From contig JAVHNS010000001.1 in assembly GCA_036872755.1 (NCBI GenBank), forward strand, positions 806,001 to 870,000: DNA of 64,000 nucleotides. Direction: 5' to 3'. This document shows positions 1 through 11,067 of the stretch, one piece after another (the stretch's first letter is position 1; every line of letters starts with the position of its first letter). The notes beneath the pieces are model-generated. The model was not told the origin of the DNA. It saw nothing but the letters and a program-made list of their open reading frames with translations, and did not search any database. The position numbers were made by a program, and so were the translations under genes. The DNA is from Orbilia blumenaviensis (taxonomy: Eukaryota > Ascomycota > Orbiliomycetes > Orbiliales > Orbiliaceae).

Positions 1-1158
1 ATCCCTGTCATGGAATAGGTAGCCAGCCTTTAACGTATTGGCCTTCTGGAATAGCTCCAGATCTTTTCCTAGCAAGAACGAGCAAGTGACCGGAACTCCC
101 ATCATCTTATGCGGATTAATCGCTATCGAATCTGCCAACTCACACCCGACCAAAAACTGGCGTTTCAGCTTTTCCGAAAATACAAAACTGCCACCCCAGG
201 CACCATCGATATGGAACCACATGTTGTGCCTCTTTGCAATCGCCGCAACTTCTACAAACGGATCAAAAGATCCGAGAACTGTGCTTCCAGCGGTAGCATT
301 AACATAGAACGGTGTCTGCCCTTTTTCCTTTGCCTCCAAAACTAATCTTTCAAGTTCCTCGGGTATCATTCGTCCTGTAACTTTATCAACGGGCACGGGA
401 ATCGCAGCGCCGCTTCCAAACCCGCACATCTGTGCAGCCTTCTCGATCGAGTAGTGCCCATGTGCGCTCGTGAACATTACAAGTTTTAGTCCATCGGCAT
501 GATTACCTTCGACTTTAGTCCTCGGATATAACGTATTTCGTGCAATAACGATGGATGTAGTGTTCGAGGCTGAGCCACCCTGTACAGAGATCCCACCGCT
601 CCTAGGGCCCGTGAAGCCGAATAGAGCAGCCAAGGACCTTGATACATGCTTTTCAATCAAAGTCAGAACGGGCGAGACTTGGTAGACGTGTAGGTTGGTA
701 TTTAGGACGCTGAGGATGAGATCCGCGGCTACACCGGGAGCTACGGGCGCGGAATAGAGTTTATCTAGAAACCCCGGAGCTGACGTGTTTACACTGTACT
801 TGAGTATCGACTCGAGGGAGGATAGAATACCCGATCGTCCAGCAGGCTTCAATGGTAACGAAAGAGTGGAAGAAAGGATGTTTGTGAGATCTTCAGGCGA
901 GTGGTAGTCCACTAACGTAGACTGGTGGGAGGTATCGCTCTTGACATGTGCGTCGAATTCTGTATCGGCGGCGGCCACAAACGCTATCAGCTGCTCTAGC
1001 ACAGGTTTGAGAAGTGAATCGAGCTCAGAGGCTCGAGATGCTTGCAGCCCGCCACTTGTATAGCCATTTGAGTGGCCATTTGTATATCTAGCGCTGCCAT
1101 TTGTACCATTTACACCGCCGTTTGTGTTGGCGTGGCTGCTGTGTAACGTTGGGCCCAT
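1..1158 (-). CDS. PLP-dependent decarboxylase, glutamate/cysteine-sulfinate type (C-terminus cut by window edge)
   Basis: Open reading frame of 386 codons from an ATG at 1158 to the window edge with no stop, so only the N-terminal part is seen (family length about 500-550). It belongs to group II PLP-dependent decarboxylases (GAD/CSAD-like), cytosolic enzymes that remove the alpha-carboxyl of an amino acid. Visible motifs: SAHGHYSIEKAA (the His that stacks on PLP), FYVNATAGSTV, HIDGAWGG (PLP-binding Asp and Ala) and NPHKMMG, whose Lys (about residue 351) carries the Schiff base. NPHKMMG and GYLF resemble GAD/CSAD more than aromatic amino-acid decarboxylases, which usually read NPHKW. The first 40 residues are Asn/Gly/Ser/Thr-rich low complexity before the catalytic fold. 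The exact substrate (glutamate, cysteine sulfinate, aspartate or diaminobutyrate) cannot be read from the sequence. No intron is needed in the visible part. Confidence 0.9.
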   Translation of the reverse strand, partial: MGPTLHSSHANTNGGVNGTNGSARYTNGHSNGYTSGGLQASRASELDSLLKPVLEQLIAFVAAADTEFDAHVKSDTSHQSTLVDYHSPEDLTNILSSTLSLPLKPAGRSGILSSLESILKYSVNTSAPGFLDKLYSAPVAPGVAADLILSVLNTNLHVYQVSPVLTLIEKHVSRSLAALFGFTGPRSGGISVQGGSASNTTSIVIARNTLYPRTKVEGNHADGLKLVMFTSAHGHYSIEKAAQMCGFGSGAAIPVPVDKVTGRMIPEELERLVLEAKEKGQTPFYVNATAGSTVLGSFDPFVEVAAIAKRHNMWFHIDGAWGGSFVFSEKLKRQFLVGCELADSIAINPHKMMGVPVTCSFLLGKDLELFQKANTLKAGYLFHDRD

Positions 1159-1934
1159 TCTGGAAGACTTCTAAAGATGGATAAGGGCAAGGAAAATAGT
1201 GGTATTGATGAAATGCTAATAATATGTCATCAAAATATTGTTATATCGGAATGCAAGAACCCTTGTGAAAGCATAAACTAGAGGATGGGTATTTTCGATG
1301 GGTATTTAAAAGGGGCCCCGAGGGGCCCTTGAAGTCAGTTATTCGGTTCCTTTGGCAGACCCCGGGGTAAATCCGAAGTTAGAGCTTCCCCAAGTAAGCT
1401 TTTGAACTCTATGTTGCCCCAGCTTCCCTCAACAGGTTAAAGCTGATAGAAATTTTGGCGAATAGCTGGAGCTGGCTGCGATGGCGTCATCTCTCGACGA
1501 CTGGATGATGAGCTCGCGATTCTGTCACCTAATCCTTATGCAAACGGCGAGTTTTCTGTGTCCAATTGGGCGCCTAGGAGTGGGGGTGGTTTCTGTGGGG
1601 TGCATTTCTCTTTGACCAAAAAGAGTAGGCTGCAAGGGTAACCGGAAGCCCGGATCATGCTATTAATCTGTACTTTGTAGAGCTCGTCGTGTTTTTTTTT
1701 TCTCATAAACGTACACAACTGTCCCATTCCATCCAGTTTTCTTCGAGCCTTCTAAGGCTGGTTTGACGGATAGACTGGTGTCTAGGGTAAAAACTCTTCG
1801 TCTTAAAAACTGTTAGCGCAAAAAAACAAATAACTCCAACATTGCCAACCATCCCCTCCATAACCATAGATCACCACCCAATTCCCATAAATCGACTATA
1901 GAATTTTAAAAACCAAACTCCGTTTGACATGCCC
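1159..1934. other. Intergenic: decarboxylase promoter region and 3' flank of next gene
   Basis: No supported gene. A TATTTAAA element at about 1302-1309 abuts a GC-rich hairpin at 1310-1330; both lie about 150 bp upstream of the decarboxylase start. A T-run lies near 1691-1699. The small open frames here lack family matches. Confidence 0.6.
1310..1330. repeat. GC-rich inverted repeat in decarboxylase promoter
   Basis: Arms AAGGG-(G)-CCCC and GGGG-CCCTT separated by GA form a near-perfect 21-base hairpin with one bulged G, directly beside an AT-rich TATTTAAA stretch. It contains two GGGCCC-type palindromic cores. It could be a dyad operator or a structured 5' leader; no factor is assigned. 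Confidence 0.6.
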
Positions 1935-3455
1935 TTAATGCGTAACTCCAGTATTTCCGTTTGTTTGCGTCAGCTCTGTTGATGATTCATGCTTCTTGCG
2001 GCCGAGATCACTTTCGTGGATTGCTGGCTTGCCCATGGCTTCAGGTTGGGGATGCTCCGATATATCGATGGCAGAGTCGGATTGAAATTGTGACTCCTTG
2101 GATGCCAGTGCCAGGGGAGGTGGTGTATCTTCGACGCTGGAGTCTGGAATAATGACTGGTGAGACAGCATGGAACATGGGAACCGCTCGGTCTGCGGTAT
2201 CGAGAAGCGGGGACGACTATACAATGAAACATCAGGGTGATTGCGAGCCTTCGAGGATTCGGTGATAATAACTTACCGGTCCTTCACTGCTTAGCCCCCG
2301 AGAAATAGCCAGTCTTTTGGCCGCTTCACGCCGCAGTTCAATCGCCTGTTCCTCTTCCTTCCGGATATCTTCTTCCTCCCTTCTTAAATCTTCATCGCTA
2401 CGGCCCCGTGCCAGGCTGGGAGAATCGAAGTCCATTTCACGTGAATCTTCATCGATATCTACGTCTCCCTCAATTCTAAAGTCGTCGCTGGTTGGTGTTT
2501 TTCTCCCGCTTCTAGCTGGCGATCCAATGCTTCCGTTACCACTTAGTCCCGAGCTCGTATCCCCGGTTCGTTGTCTTCGAGGTCCCTTCTTAGATCGCTT
2601 GCTACTTGGTCCCGTTTCCCGCTCCAGGATAATTTCAAATTCATCATCTATGGGAACGGCATCAGCTTCGTCCTCGCTGGGGAATAAATCTGCCCTGCTC
2701 CGAAAGGTATCGGTCGTGTCCCCACTGCTTGTGGTTCCACTCCGGACTCTTCCTCTTTTGTCCCGGCCTTCGTTTGGCGAAAAGTTTCGATTTACCCCTC
2801 TCCCAACCCCAAGTAGAGCTTCTGATTCCGCGTCAAAATCCTCTTCGCGAAATTCCCCTCCTACCCCGCCGTAGCCCCCCGGGTGATCCTGTAAATCCGC
2901 GGCGGAAGGTTTGTATCGTAATGCTTGCCGTTTCCTGACCCAGGGAAAATAACTTAAAAAGCCTAAAGCCGCTGTATTCGGAATGATTGTAGGGTCCGGC
3001 CCACCATCACGAGCCAATGCCGATTTCCTTCTTGTTTCAGGTCCAACACGCCGCTGTCCACTCCGGGTATAATACATTCCCTCATTTCTCGCACCTGCCT
3101 TCCTCCTCCGGCCAGCGACACCGCTCCCGGCCAGCAACCTGTCTAATTCATCGTTGCCCCATCGTAAAGGGTCCTCTGGTGCAGAGTCATCATCGTAGTC
3201 TGAATTATAGAACTCAAAGGCAAATTCTGGTCGGCCACGGCGACGACGACGGGAAGTTGAAACATCGTGGTAGAAACATGGACAGATAGTCTCGGGAGAG
3301 GGACAGATCGCAGCAATAGAATTTATGCAAGGTTCCAAGTATGATTTTGTAAAGTTGAAGCAGCCAAATTTCGCTGTATCGGCGACGGATTCGATGTTAT
3401 CTGAGATTTGATTGAGGGTTTGGCGAACACGGGGGTCTCGTATCATGGTCCCCAT
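1935..3455 (-). CDS. Conserved fungal protein of unknown function, charged and Arg-rich
   Basis: Two exons, 3455-2277 and 2216-1935, joined across a 60-nt intron (2217-2276; donor GTAAGT, acceptor TATAG, phase 0), give 486 residues. The ATG at 3455 has a good context (CACAATGG); the frame stays open upstream but has no earlier ATG. The N-terminal 55 residues (MGTMIRDPRVRQTLNQ onward) are Cys- and hydrophobic-rich and may associate with membranes or proteins. Then come Arg-rich and acidic segments, the motif WGNDELDRLLAGSG (about residues 95-108), PTIIPNTAALGFLSYFPW, and a Ser/Asp/Glu-rich tail with a predicted charged helix (residues about 345-390). From memory, the WGNDE.DRLLAGSG and DPTIIP motifs recur in proteins of many filamentous ascomycetes without a known role. 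No catalytic motif is seen. Confidence 0.8.
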
Positions 3456-4826
3456 TGTGCTGAAAGAAGTCGAAAAACGAAGCAAGACAAATAATAAAAT
3501 AGAACAAAACAAAAGAACGACCGGCGTATTATCTTGTGAGAGTATGTTGTAGGTAAGAAGATTAACCACGGCAGCGATAGTGCCTGTTAAATCTGATCAA
3601 GTCGGGGTGTATCAGACCCACGGGGGTTAGACGGACCAAGCGTCAGTCAGGCCGAGGCTCCAGTGCCCAAACGTAAACGTACGTACTGCTGAAAATTCCG
3701 CAAAATCAATGGAAGAAACGAATTAGAAACGTAGAATAGGCGTCGGAGCAGATGGTGTTCTATATCTGTCCATCTTGGGCCCGATTGCTTAAGCAGACTC
3801 GAGACTGGCAGGCTCCTGGTTTGACCAGCTGTGTAGGTGGGTTGGCGTGATGGGGTTAATTTTAGGTGAGGGAGGGATGATGATGATGGATGATGGATGG
3901 GCGAACTTTGGCGGGCTTATACCTTCCAACCCGAATTGCTCCCCACAAGGTAAATACAGGCGCCTCAATTCGTTGGAGTGCAAACAACCACCATCAATTC
4001 TAATATCCAACCAATGCAATGCAATGCTAGGGACAAATCTCAAGGCTTCCCCACCCGATGACAAGCTAATTTACTTAAATTTCTTTCGATTCTTGTCTTT
4101 CGAAATTTTCTTTCTCTTTCACTGCATACAGTACTTCAACGACCGCATTTGCTGGGACGAATAGGAGGGGGGATTAGCTGACGCAAACACGCATTCCTTG
4201 CAAGCCGGATTTGAATCGCAGGACATACTAGTCTGATGCCTGCAGGCCGTCTATGCAGATACACGTTGGTTCCCATCGGAAGTGACACGCCGACAGCAGA
4301 GTGGCCAGGCGTGCAGGCCCAGTCGCACCAGATGCAGGGTTTGTACCTGAACTTACACTGTGGGTACATACGTAGGTACTAATTAGCTACATAAGCTTTA
4401 TTATATCAACGATTGCAAAGAATTGTACTCGTACCCGCATACTCTCTTGATTACTTAAGTTACGGGGTAAGTACAGCCACTCCTTCTATCTTGTTATATT
4501 AACTCATATCTTTTTATAAAATCGATAACTGTATGGACAGTTTGTGTATGCATGATCAAAGAACGGCATTATAGGAAAAGGCATGCTGCCATATTGCATA
4601 ACCTCCATGCAATTATTTCTATTATGTCCAAGGGCCCAGTAACAATTATTCATAGACACCCGAGCGAACAAATATGATGAAACGATAATATACAATTAAA
4701 TATTTTATAAGAGGTTAACAAAAGAGAAGAGAAGAGAAAACGTGAGGCGAATATTCTACAATGTTGGCAATGCTCTTAGACCAGAAGGCCGCCAGCTGAG
4801 GCTCACTTTGAGCAAGCCTTCGATTC
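3456..4826. other. Intergenic, gene-free
   Basis: No supported gene. It holds a GAT-rich microsatellite (about 3876-3892) and the recurrent GTAGGTAC motif near 4370. The open frames at 3789-4369 overlap each other in several frames without family similarity. AT-rich towards 4700. Confidence 0.55.
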
Positions 4827-7800
4827 CTAAAAGATGCCAAATCTCTTCGGTTTTGATGCCCGTACCGGTTCACGTGGTCTTGGTGGTGGTTTAGATGGCG
4901 TACGTCTATGTGGCGATCGTGATCGTGATCGTGATCGTGATCGCGATTGTGATTGCGCCAGTGTTTTAGGTTCAATTAATCGGTATTCGGCTGGTTGTTC
5001 TGCTGTAAGCCGTCGTACCTCTTTAACCCGAGCTCTCTTGAGAGCGGTTTTTAACTCTCTCTCTCGCATGGCCGGTCTGTCGAACATGGAATCGTCTAGG
5101 TATGTCTGTGGACAATGTGCGAGTTTGGATATCAAATCCCACGCTTCTTTGAAAGGTACCAGATACCCGATCTCGGTGGCAGCTTTTGGCTCCCGCAAAT
5201 CTTGGATAAGAGCTTTCCGCATAAGTTCGATTGGGGTTTCTCCAGAATTATTCGGGCTGAGAAGGAGAAACGCCAAAAACTTGGATCCATCTGGTCTCTG
5301 ACATTCCACTGGCGCACGGACAAAGAGGTTCAATGCTCCTTTGACATCTATGTCCGCTGATCTAACCTTAAACTTAGGGAATGACAGCATGAGGTGCAAT
5401 GGACTATTCCCGCCCGTATTTACAGCGCCAGGGTTTGCTCCGCGGTCAAGCAACAATGATATTTTTTCTTTGTCAAAAGCTATGGCTGCCTGGTGGATCG
5501 GCGTATTGTTATCATTGTCCCGTTCTTCGACATCTACCCATGGGTTATGGAGGGCAATCCGGAGATACTCCCACGGACCAGCTAACGATAGTAGATGTAA
5601 AAAGGGCCCATAAAACACCAAGCGCTGAGAAGCCGCTGGTACCTTTTGTCTCGCACCCGAACCCTCGAGTGGTAGTAACTCAAAGCGAAGGTTCTTATTT
5701 GTAGACCAAGAGATATCATCTATATATTATATATTGCGTTAGCGTGGTAGAACTGCAACACGATTTCGCGATGCTTTCACGCAAGAACTAAAGGATAACA
5801 TACCTGCGTATAGCGCACGAATGATATCTTCCAGATACCTAGCTTGAAGCCGAGCTTTATCCGATTCCTCCTGAGCAGCTGCTGTAGTAGCAAGGTCCCG
5901 TGTTATGCGATTCACAATAAGCATGACATCCTCAAATTCGAGGTTAAGCTTCCCATGATCAAGCTTGGCGCTACCAACAATTTCCCTAAGCAATCTGCCC
6001 GGTTCCCCATATATTCTCCATTGATCATACTTTTCGAATGATGGTATGAGCGAATAGTGGTAATCGGCGTCCAATGGCATATTTTTCCGGGTGAATATTC
6101 GAGCCAGTAAATACAAGGCGTCAGATTTCGATGCCCAGTGAGGAACATTCTCGTCAGCGATTTCAATAGCCTTCTGACACCACACGAGCGCATTTTCAAG
6201 ATTTCGCTTTTCGAAATAGAATATCTCAGCATTGGTTAGACAGTAGACAAAACCCAGACTTGAATCGGTTGGTAAGTTGATTTCTGTCATATTTTCTTCC
6301 TCATAAACCCGTGTTCCTTTCCCAGCATGGCAGCGGTCGATCTTGAAGCTTCGTTGGCGCGAACTTAGGAAAAGTTTTAGAATGCGCTGGTCAGAAGTCG
6401 GTGGGACCTTGACCTCCTGGCCATTGGTTTGACCATTGGTTTGACCATTGCTCTTTTGATCAATTTTTTGAGGATGCCAGAATACCTCTAAATTCAAGAG
6501 GTTTTGGTAGGCATTCCATAAATTCTGTTCATCTAACCCGAGATATACCCTTTTCTCATAGATCTGTCGGGCTCTGCAGAGGATATAATTCCTAGACTCC
6601 ACGATGTCTCGATCAAGTTTGGGCTTCGATGCTAGATCCCAACGACAGTTGATGATAGCTATTCGTAGAGCCCAGCTATCGTATGGACAGTTAAACACCA
6701 TCTGAACCAAGTCGGTATTAGCCGGTATAGACTTTGGAGAAGAGGATGCTAATTCGAGTGTTTTGTCCACACGTGAAAGCCACGACCACACTAGTTCTAG
6801 CTCTTCACGCCCAACACTATCGTCGGCCATTTGAAGAAATTTTCGGGAGAGGTCAATGCAGATTGACCATTTGTAGTCAGGGGTCTCTTGAAGGAAATCC
6901 AAAAGCGATACCGCCTTCACAAATTCTCCAGCTCGGATATATCTGTCGGCCGCGCCTCGTATGTGATACGCAGCAAGTTGAATGAGGCGTTGGGACGGAA
7001 AGTAATTGGGGCCAACGTCCCATATTCTCTCATGCTCTCTTAGATCCGATATTGCCTGAAAGGCTTCTTTATAATTGGAGCTGAATATATTTCGACCTGC
7101 GACACGGCGCACGTACTCCATTATCTCTAGTTGTAAGATACGTTGATATTTTAAAAACCGGGGATCTTTGATGGAATCAAGAATCTGAAGAGCTGAATCT
7201 TTATCCCCCTGGGCGAGCTTTGAGACTCCATCCTCGATAACTCGGCCATAAATCTCGTCCTCAAGTGCGCCGATGACATTTTTTGCACCATGGATTGATT
7301 GCAGCCTCTCAATACACGGGTTTGCGGCTTCAACGTCGCCCTTTCCGATCTCAGCGGTTGCTTTGTTGAAGAGGTATTGAACAAATCCTAGTTGTGCCGC
7401 CTCGACTTCACTAAAGGGATCTTTGCATGGCGGGAGGGCTTTATGGATCTTGAAATCCCATTCGCGAATCCTCTTGTCTAGTAAAGATAGTGACCCATCC
7501 TCTACTGTTATGGGTTTCTTCTCGCCCGGATGGACTGGTACGGTGGGGATCTCGGGCGCACACTCTTGCCCTACCCGCCTATTTGGAATATTAAGGCTTG
7601 GATCCATTAGAGCTGTTTCGGTCCCTTCTGTAAATTCGCTTTTGTCGAAATTCTCTGAACGATATAATTTTTGCCCCTCAGCTTCACTCTCCTGTTTCCT
7701 CTGTTGCTCGGTCTCATATCGTGCTTGAAGGGATATTGTTGGCCCGTCTTTGCTTGAATTCTCACTCCTTTTTGAAGGATCTTGGGCGGCGACCTCGCGC

Positions 7801-8165
7801 ACATCAACACGGCTCATCTTATCGCTGGCGGGTATCGTTTCCTGGCCAGACACCTGTAACTGACGAAAATGATTTTGGAAGTCGGCGCCGTCGACATTTT
7901 CTATCCGATTATTTAAATCTCGCTTTTCCTGTTCTGCTGCCTCTGCGTACGCTTCTGCTTGGGCGTATTCATAGCTCGGTGCGGGTTCGCCGTATCGATA
8001 TCTCGTAGGCTCTGAGCCCAAAGACCCATAATCCTTATTCCTTCGTCTCGCTATCGACGGTGTTTCTTCCGCCTTTTCCGCCCTCTTTCCTTCCTTGGGC
8101 TTTCCTCTCAAGCCTGAAAATACGCCGAGAATGCTTGACGACCGCTTTTCATCGAGTTTCCCCAT
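4827..8165 (-). CDS. Large helical-repeat (TPR-like) protein with C-terminal ankyrin repeats and RS tail
   Basis: Two exons, 8165-5804 and 5719-4827, joined across an 84-nt intron (5720-5803; donor GTATGT, acceptor ATATAG, phase 1) give 1084 residues. The splice links RALYA to DDISW in frame, so the ankyrin part is not a separate gene. N-terminus (to about residue 230): charged, disordered, with an IENVDGADF motif. Middle (about 250-780): repeated amphipathic helices of tetratricopeptide character, e.g. around SDALYLLARIF and ENALVWCQKAIEIA, interrupted by an NGQ triplet repeat. About 820-905: ankyrin repeats (NNTPIHQAAIAFDKEKISLL, GNSPLHLML). C-terminus: Arg-Ser dipeptides then Pro/Arg/Lys. 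A role in protein-protein interaction is an inference; no enzyme motif is visible. A likely distant paralogue lies at 37349-39367. ATG at 8165 is the first in frame. Confidence 0.82.
4913..4959. repeat. GATCGT hexanucleotide repeat within coding sequence
   Basis: Imperfect tandem copies of GATCGT (plus-strand reading) encode the Arg-Ser dipeptide run of the ankyrin protein on the minus strand. In-frame hexamer length changes would alter the RS tail without a frameshift. Confidence 0.8.
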
Positions 8166-8879
8166 AATCGATGTATCAACGCAACCTAGCTGGTGATACT
8201 ATTTAATTGTGAGATGTTCTTGGTAACCGTTCACGAAGCGTATGATGCGGTAAATTCGAAATATATATAAAAATTCGGGCGGCTCGGGCGTTAGCGTTCC
8301 CTAGTATGTCAATAGGAGCACATGTCGGTTATATTGGTAAATCGGTGAAAACTAAGGATGAGCATCCTTGGATTCAGCTCGCAAGGGGCCTTCGAGGTTT
8401 TAAGTCTATTCCAAGCCGCATAGATAAGTGGGTTACCACCATTGGTTCCGCATGAACGAAAATAGTCAGCCTTCCTGCACTGTTTGAACATTTGATCCTT
8501 TGCCATTGCTTTGGGCCCAATTGAAATACTCCAAAGTCAACACAGCCCGCCCCGCTTAGAACTGAACTGTCTGACTAGCGCAGCCATAGTGGTTGCTATA
8601 ACTTATAACGTTAGAGAAAACTAAGCAAAGTCTGTAAATACTTAGTATCAAGTGGAGAGAGTTTAAGGCACACACGGGTTTAAAATTATGCCTATATATA
8701 TATAGGCCGTTCGGATTGAACATATCTGGATAGCAAATTTCTAAGTCAGTTCTGGAATACAACGCTAATATATAACAATACAACTGGTAATGTGAAGGAT
8801 TGTCACAAAGCTTAAAGATACATTCAGTCTGAAATTTTAAGTTAATACATTTAAATGAAACACAGACCGACCTAGGACG
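8166..8879. other. Intergenic, AT-rich
   Basis: 5' flank of the repeat/ankyrin gene and 3' flank of nothing else: the next gene upstream on the same strand starts at 10232 and ends at 8880. A TATATATATATA tract lies near 8693-8704 and another AT-rich tract at 8262-8270. No supported gene. Confidence 0.5.
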
Positions 8880-10232
8880 CTATAGTCGCTCAAGATACTT
8901 GCTCAATCGCCTGATTTTCTGCTTCGTGGACGTCCCATTCGAAGTGTCGTTCCTTGAGTCTCCTTCAAGACTCTGCCTTGGCCGCCCAGGAATGTGATAT
9001 TCCCCGGTCGGGTACACGCACATCTGCCTTCCGCTGCCTGTCAAACCTTGCTGTGTAACGACTAATCTGCCCTTATTCATAGCGAACACACGATTAGACG
9101 AAAGAGCCGGCAATCCCAGGAACGCCATCTCCGCCTCGTCCCATTCCGACTCTGGCGTTTCGTCGCACAGTTCCAATATTTCTTCCTTTACCCTGTGTAT
9201 AGACGGTGTTTCAAATATCTGGGGTGCCTTAAGCCGATACGTCCAAGCCGGACGAGTCAATGGCCAAGCGATTTCAATAAGCTGTCTGTAGTGCCATCTG
9301 TATGCTTCATCAAGTTGGAATCTGGTGTCTGTCTCGCACTCGGACTCGTGCATTGAAAACATTGGCGATATGAGACTAATATCCATGTGGACTTTACCCG
9401 GAGAGTCTCTTAATAGATCGCAGAGTCGGGCTACGAATGGTGCTAAAACATGCCGTAGTTTTTCGGGTGTCATGGGTGATTGCCCATCTGCCAAGTCAAA
9501 TCGTCCCGTGTCAATGATCTCAACACTGAAATTCCGGATAAGGCTCCTATAGCATGGCAAAGGAAGAATAGGCTTGCTAGCCGCATGTACATATTCACTA
9601 TCCACAGGGTTTTCGTTGTAATAGGTAGAGGGTTGGTAGGCTCGAGACGGTTCCTGGTTAGGACTTTAAGCCATATATGTTAGTCATCACTGGCTAGTAC
9701 TGAAATAAGTGTGCCCAATAGTGAAAGGATTTTCAATAGAATTTCAAAGTTCCTAATGCATGGATACTTACTCCCTAAATTCCATAAATTCATATGTCAA
9801 GTCCTCCCAAGGGGTTGTACAAGTCAAGAGAACTGTACAATCATCCCCTCCATTATACACTCCCCCATCGAAGAGAATCTGAATAGGGAATATATTACGT
9901 TCATAGAAGTACCGCGTAGCTTCACTGTGAATCTGTTTATTCACCTGAAGAATCGCAAGGCCCCCTCCTCGGGAGACCGGAGAGAACGCAACACCCTTAA
10001 ATGCTGGTATATCGAACCTAGGACTCGGATTGTACGTCAAGTTCGGCCGGAACGGTTGATGATGAAAAACAACGAGATATGAGTATATTTCGTCCCGTAT
10101 CTCTCGAGGTAGAGATAGAAATGGGAAACTCGCAGCAGACCCTTGTTTCTTCTGCGGGGAACTGGTCAAGGAATTAGACCGGGATTTGATATTGCGGCGG
10201 ACAAAACCGAGAATGCTAGACGACGAGACCAT
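8880..10232 (-). CDS. F-box-like / 2EXR-type fungal protein
   Basis: Two exons, 10232-9772 and 9663-8880, give 414 residues if joined across a 108-nt intron (9664-9771) with donor GTAAGT and an AAAG acceptor (phase 2). A GACTAAC branch site lies about 16 nt before that acceptor; CAG and TAG alternatives either hit stops or break phase. The ATG at 10232 is the first in frame. Residues about 38-60 (FPFLSLPREIRDEIYSYLV) form the F-box-like helix typical of large fungal families that resemble F-box or 2EXR domains; LQVNKQIHSEATRYFYERN is the usual second conserved block. These are thought to be substrate adaptors of ubiquitin ligases, but a Skp1 contact is not proved here. The C-terminal half contains a long helical segment and a basic end. 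The second exon could alternatively be a separate fragment if the AAAG acceptor is wrong. Confidence 0.68.
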
Positions 10233-11067
10233 GGCTGCTAAAACGACCAGAAACTCCAAAACAACCGATTCCAGGCAAATGCAAATGGAAGAATGAGGGG
10301 AATAAAGAACAGATCAGACACCTCCCGCGGGAGCTTCTAGGTTATAGACCTCAGTCCGATCGTAGTCTATATGCATAGCTTGGACAACTAAGACATCGTT
10401 TATCTCCGTGCGCAAACGCAGGAACCGCTTTTGTGCGTCAGGCTACAAACAAATAGCGTCGATTTGCAGAAAGGGTCGGCAAGCCACTGAATTATAGTAT
10501 CGCCATCCGCAAGTCTTTTAAAACAAAAATATGTCTTAGTTTATTCCGTACCTGAGGCTTTCGTACCTGTTCCTGACTAACGAACGCCAAACTATCTAAA
10601 TTTGGGAGGTTCCAGGCCACAAGGACTCAAGCGCCTCGATGCGTTGGAAATGTTGGATTTTGTGATCGCGGCGCAGCACGGCATTAGCTCGTCTCAGCGC
10701 TATCCCACAATAGAACTCGAGCACACGGCTGAGGGTTTCTCCAGGGCATACTGACAAATCTTCTCCTCTTTATTCTAAATTTCACGATCTCGCGGGGAGC
10801 AGTTATGGTCTCTTTTACCTTTTCTGCTTCTACTGAAGTCAATACTGTCGGCAATCCACGTTCGATATAAGGACCGTGCCTCCAATCAGCAGCATCTTCA
10901 GCAATCAAAAGCACCTCGTATTCTGATCGATACTACCCGTTACAAGTACTACCAACAAACATCACGAGGGACTCGAAGGCAAAAGGTCCTAACCTCGAGT
11001 TCGAGCGCTTTATTGCGACTCGCCCAATCCATTACCAGTCAATTTTTACAATTCCTCGACATCAAAA
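10233..11067. other. Divergent intergenic region
   Basis: Shared 5' region of the F-box-like gene (minus) and the DUF3405 gene (plus). No TATA box obvious close to 11068; no supported gene. A 76-codon open frame at 10684-10914 has no ATG-supported similarity. Confidence 0.5.

Noticed and set aside
2317..2874. 185-codon Ser/Leu-rich plus-strand frame
   Set aside because: Antisense shadow of the conserved fungal gene at 1935-3455.
3456..3569. Upstream extension with a hydrophobic segment for the gene starting at 3455
   Set aside because: The frame is open but starts at GTG; no ATG, so the membrane-like stretch is most likely 5' leader.
4190..4240. Possible tRNA B-box (GATTCAAATCC on minus strand)
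   Set aside because: Flanking bases do not form a T-arm stem and no acceptor stem or A-box is present.
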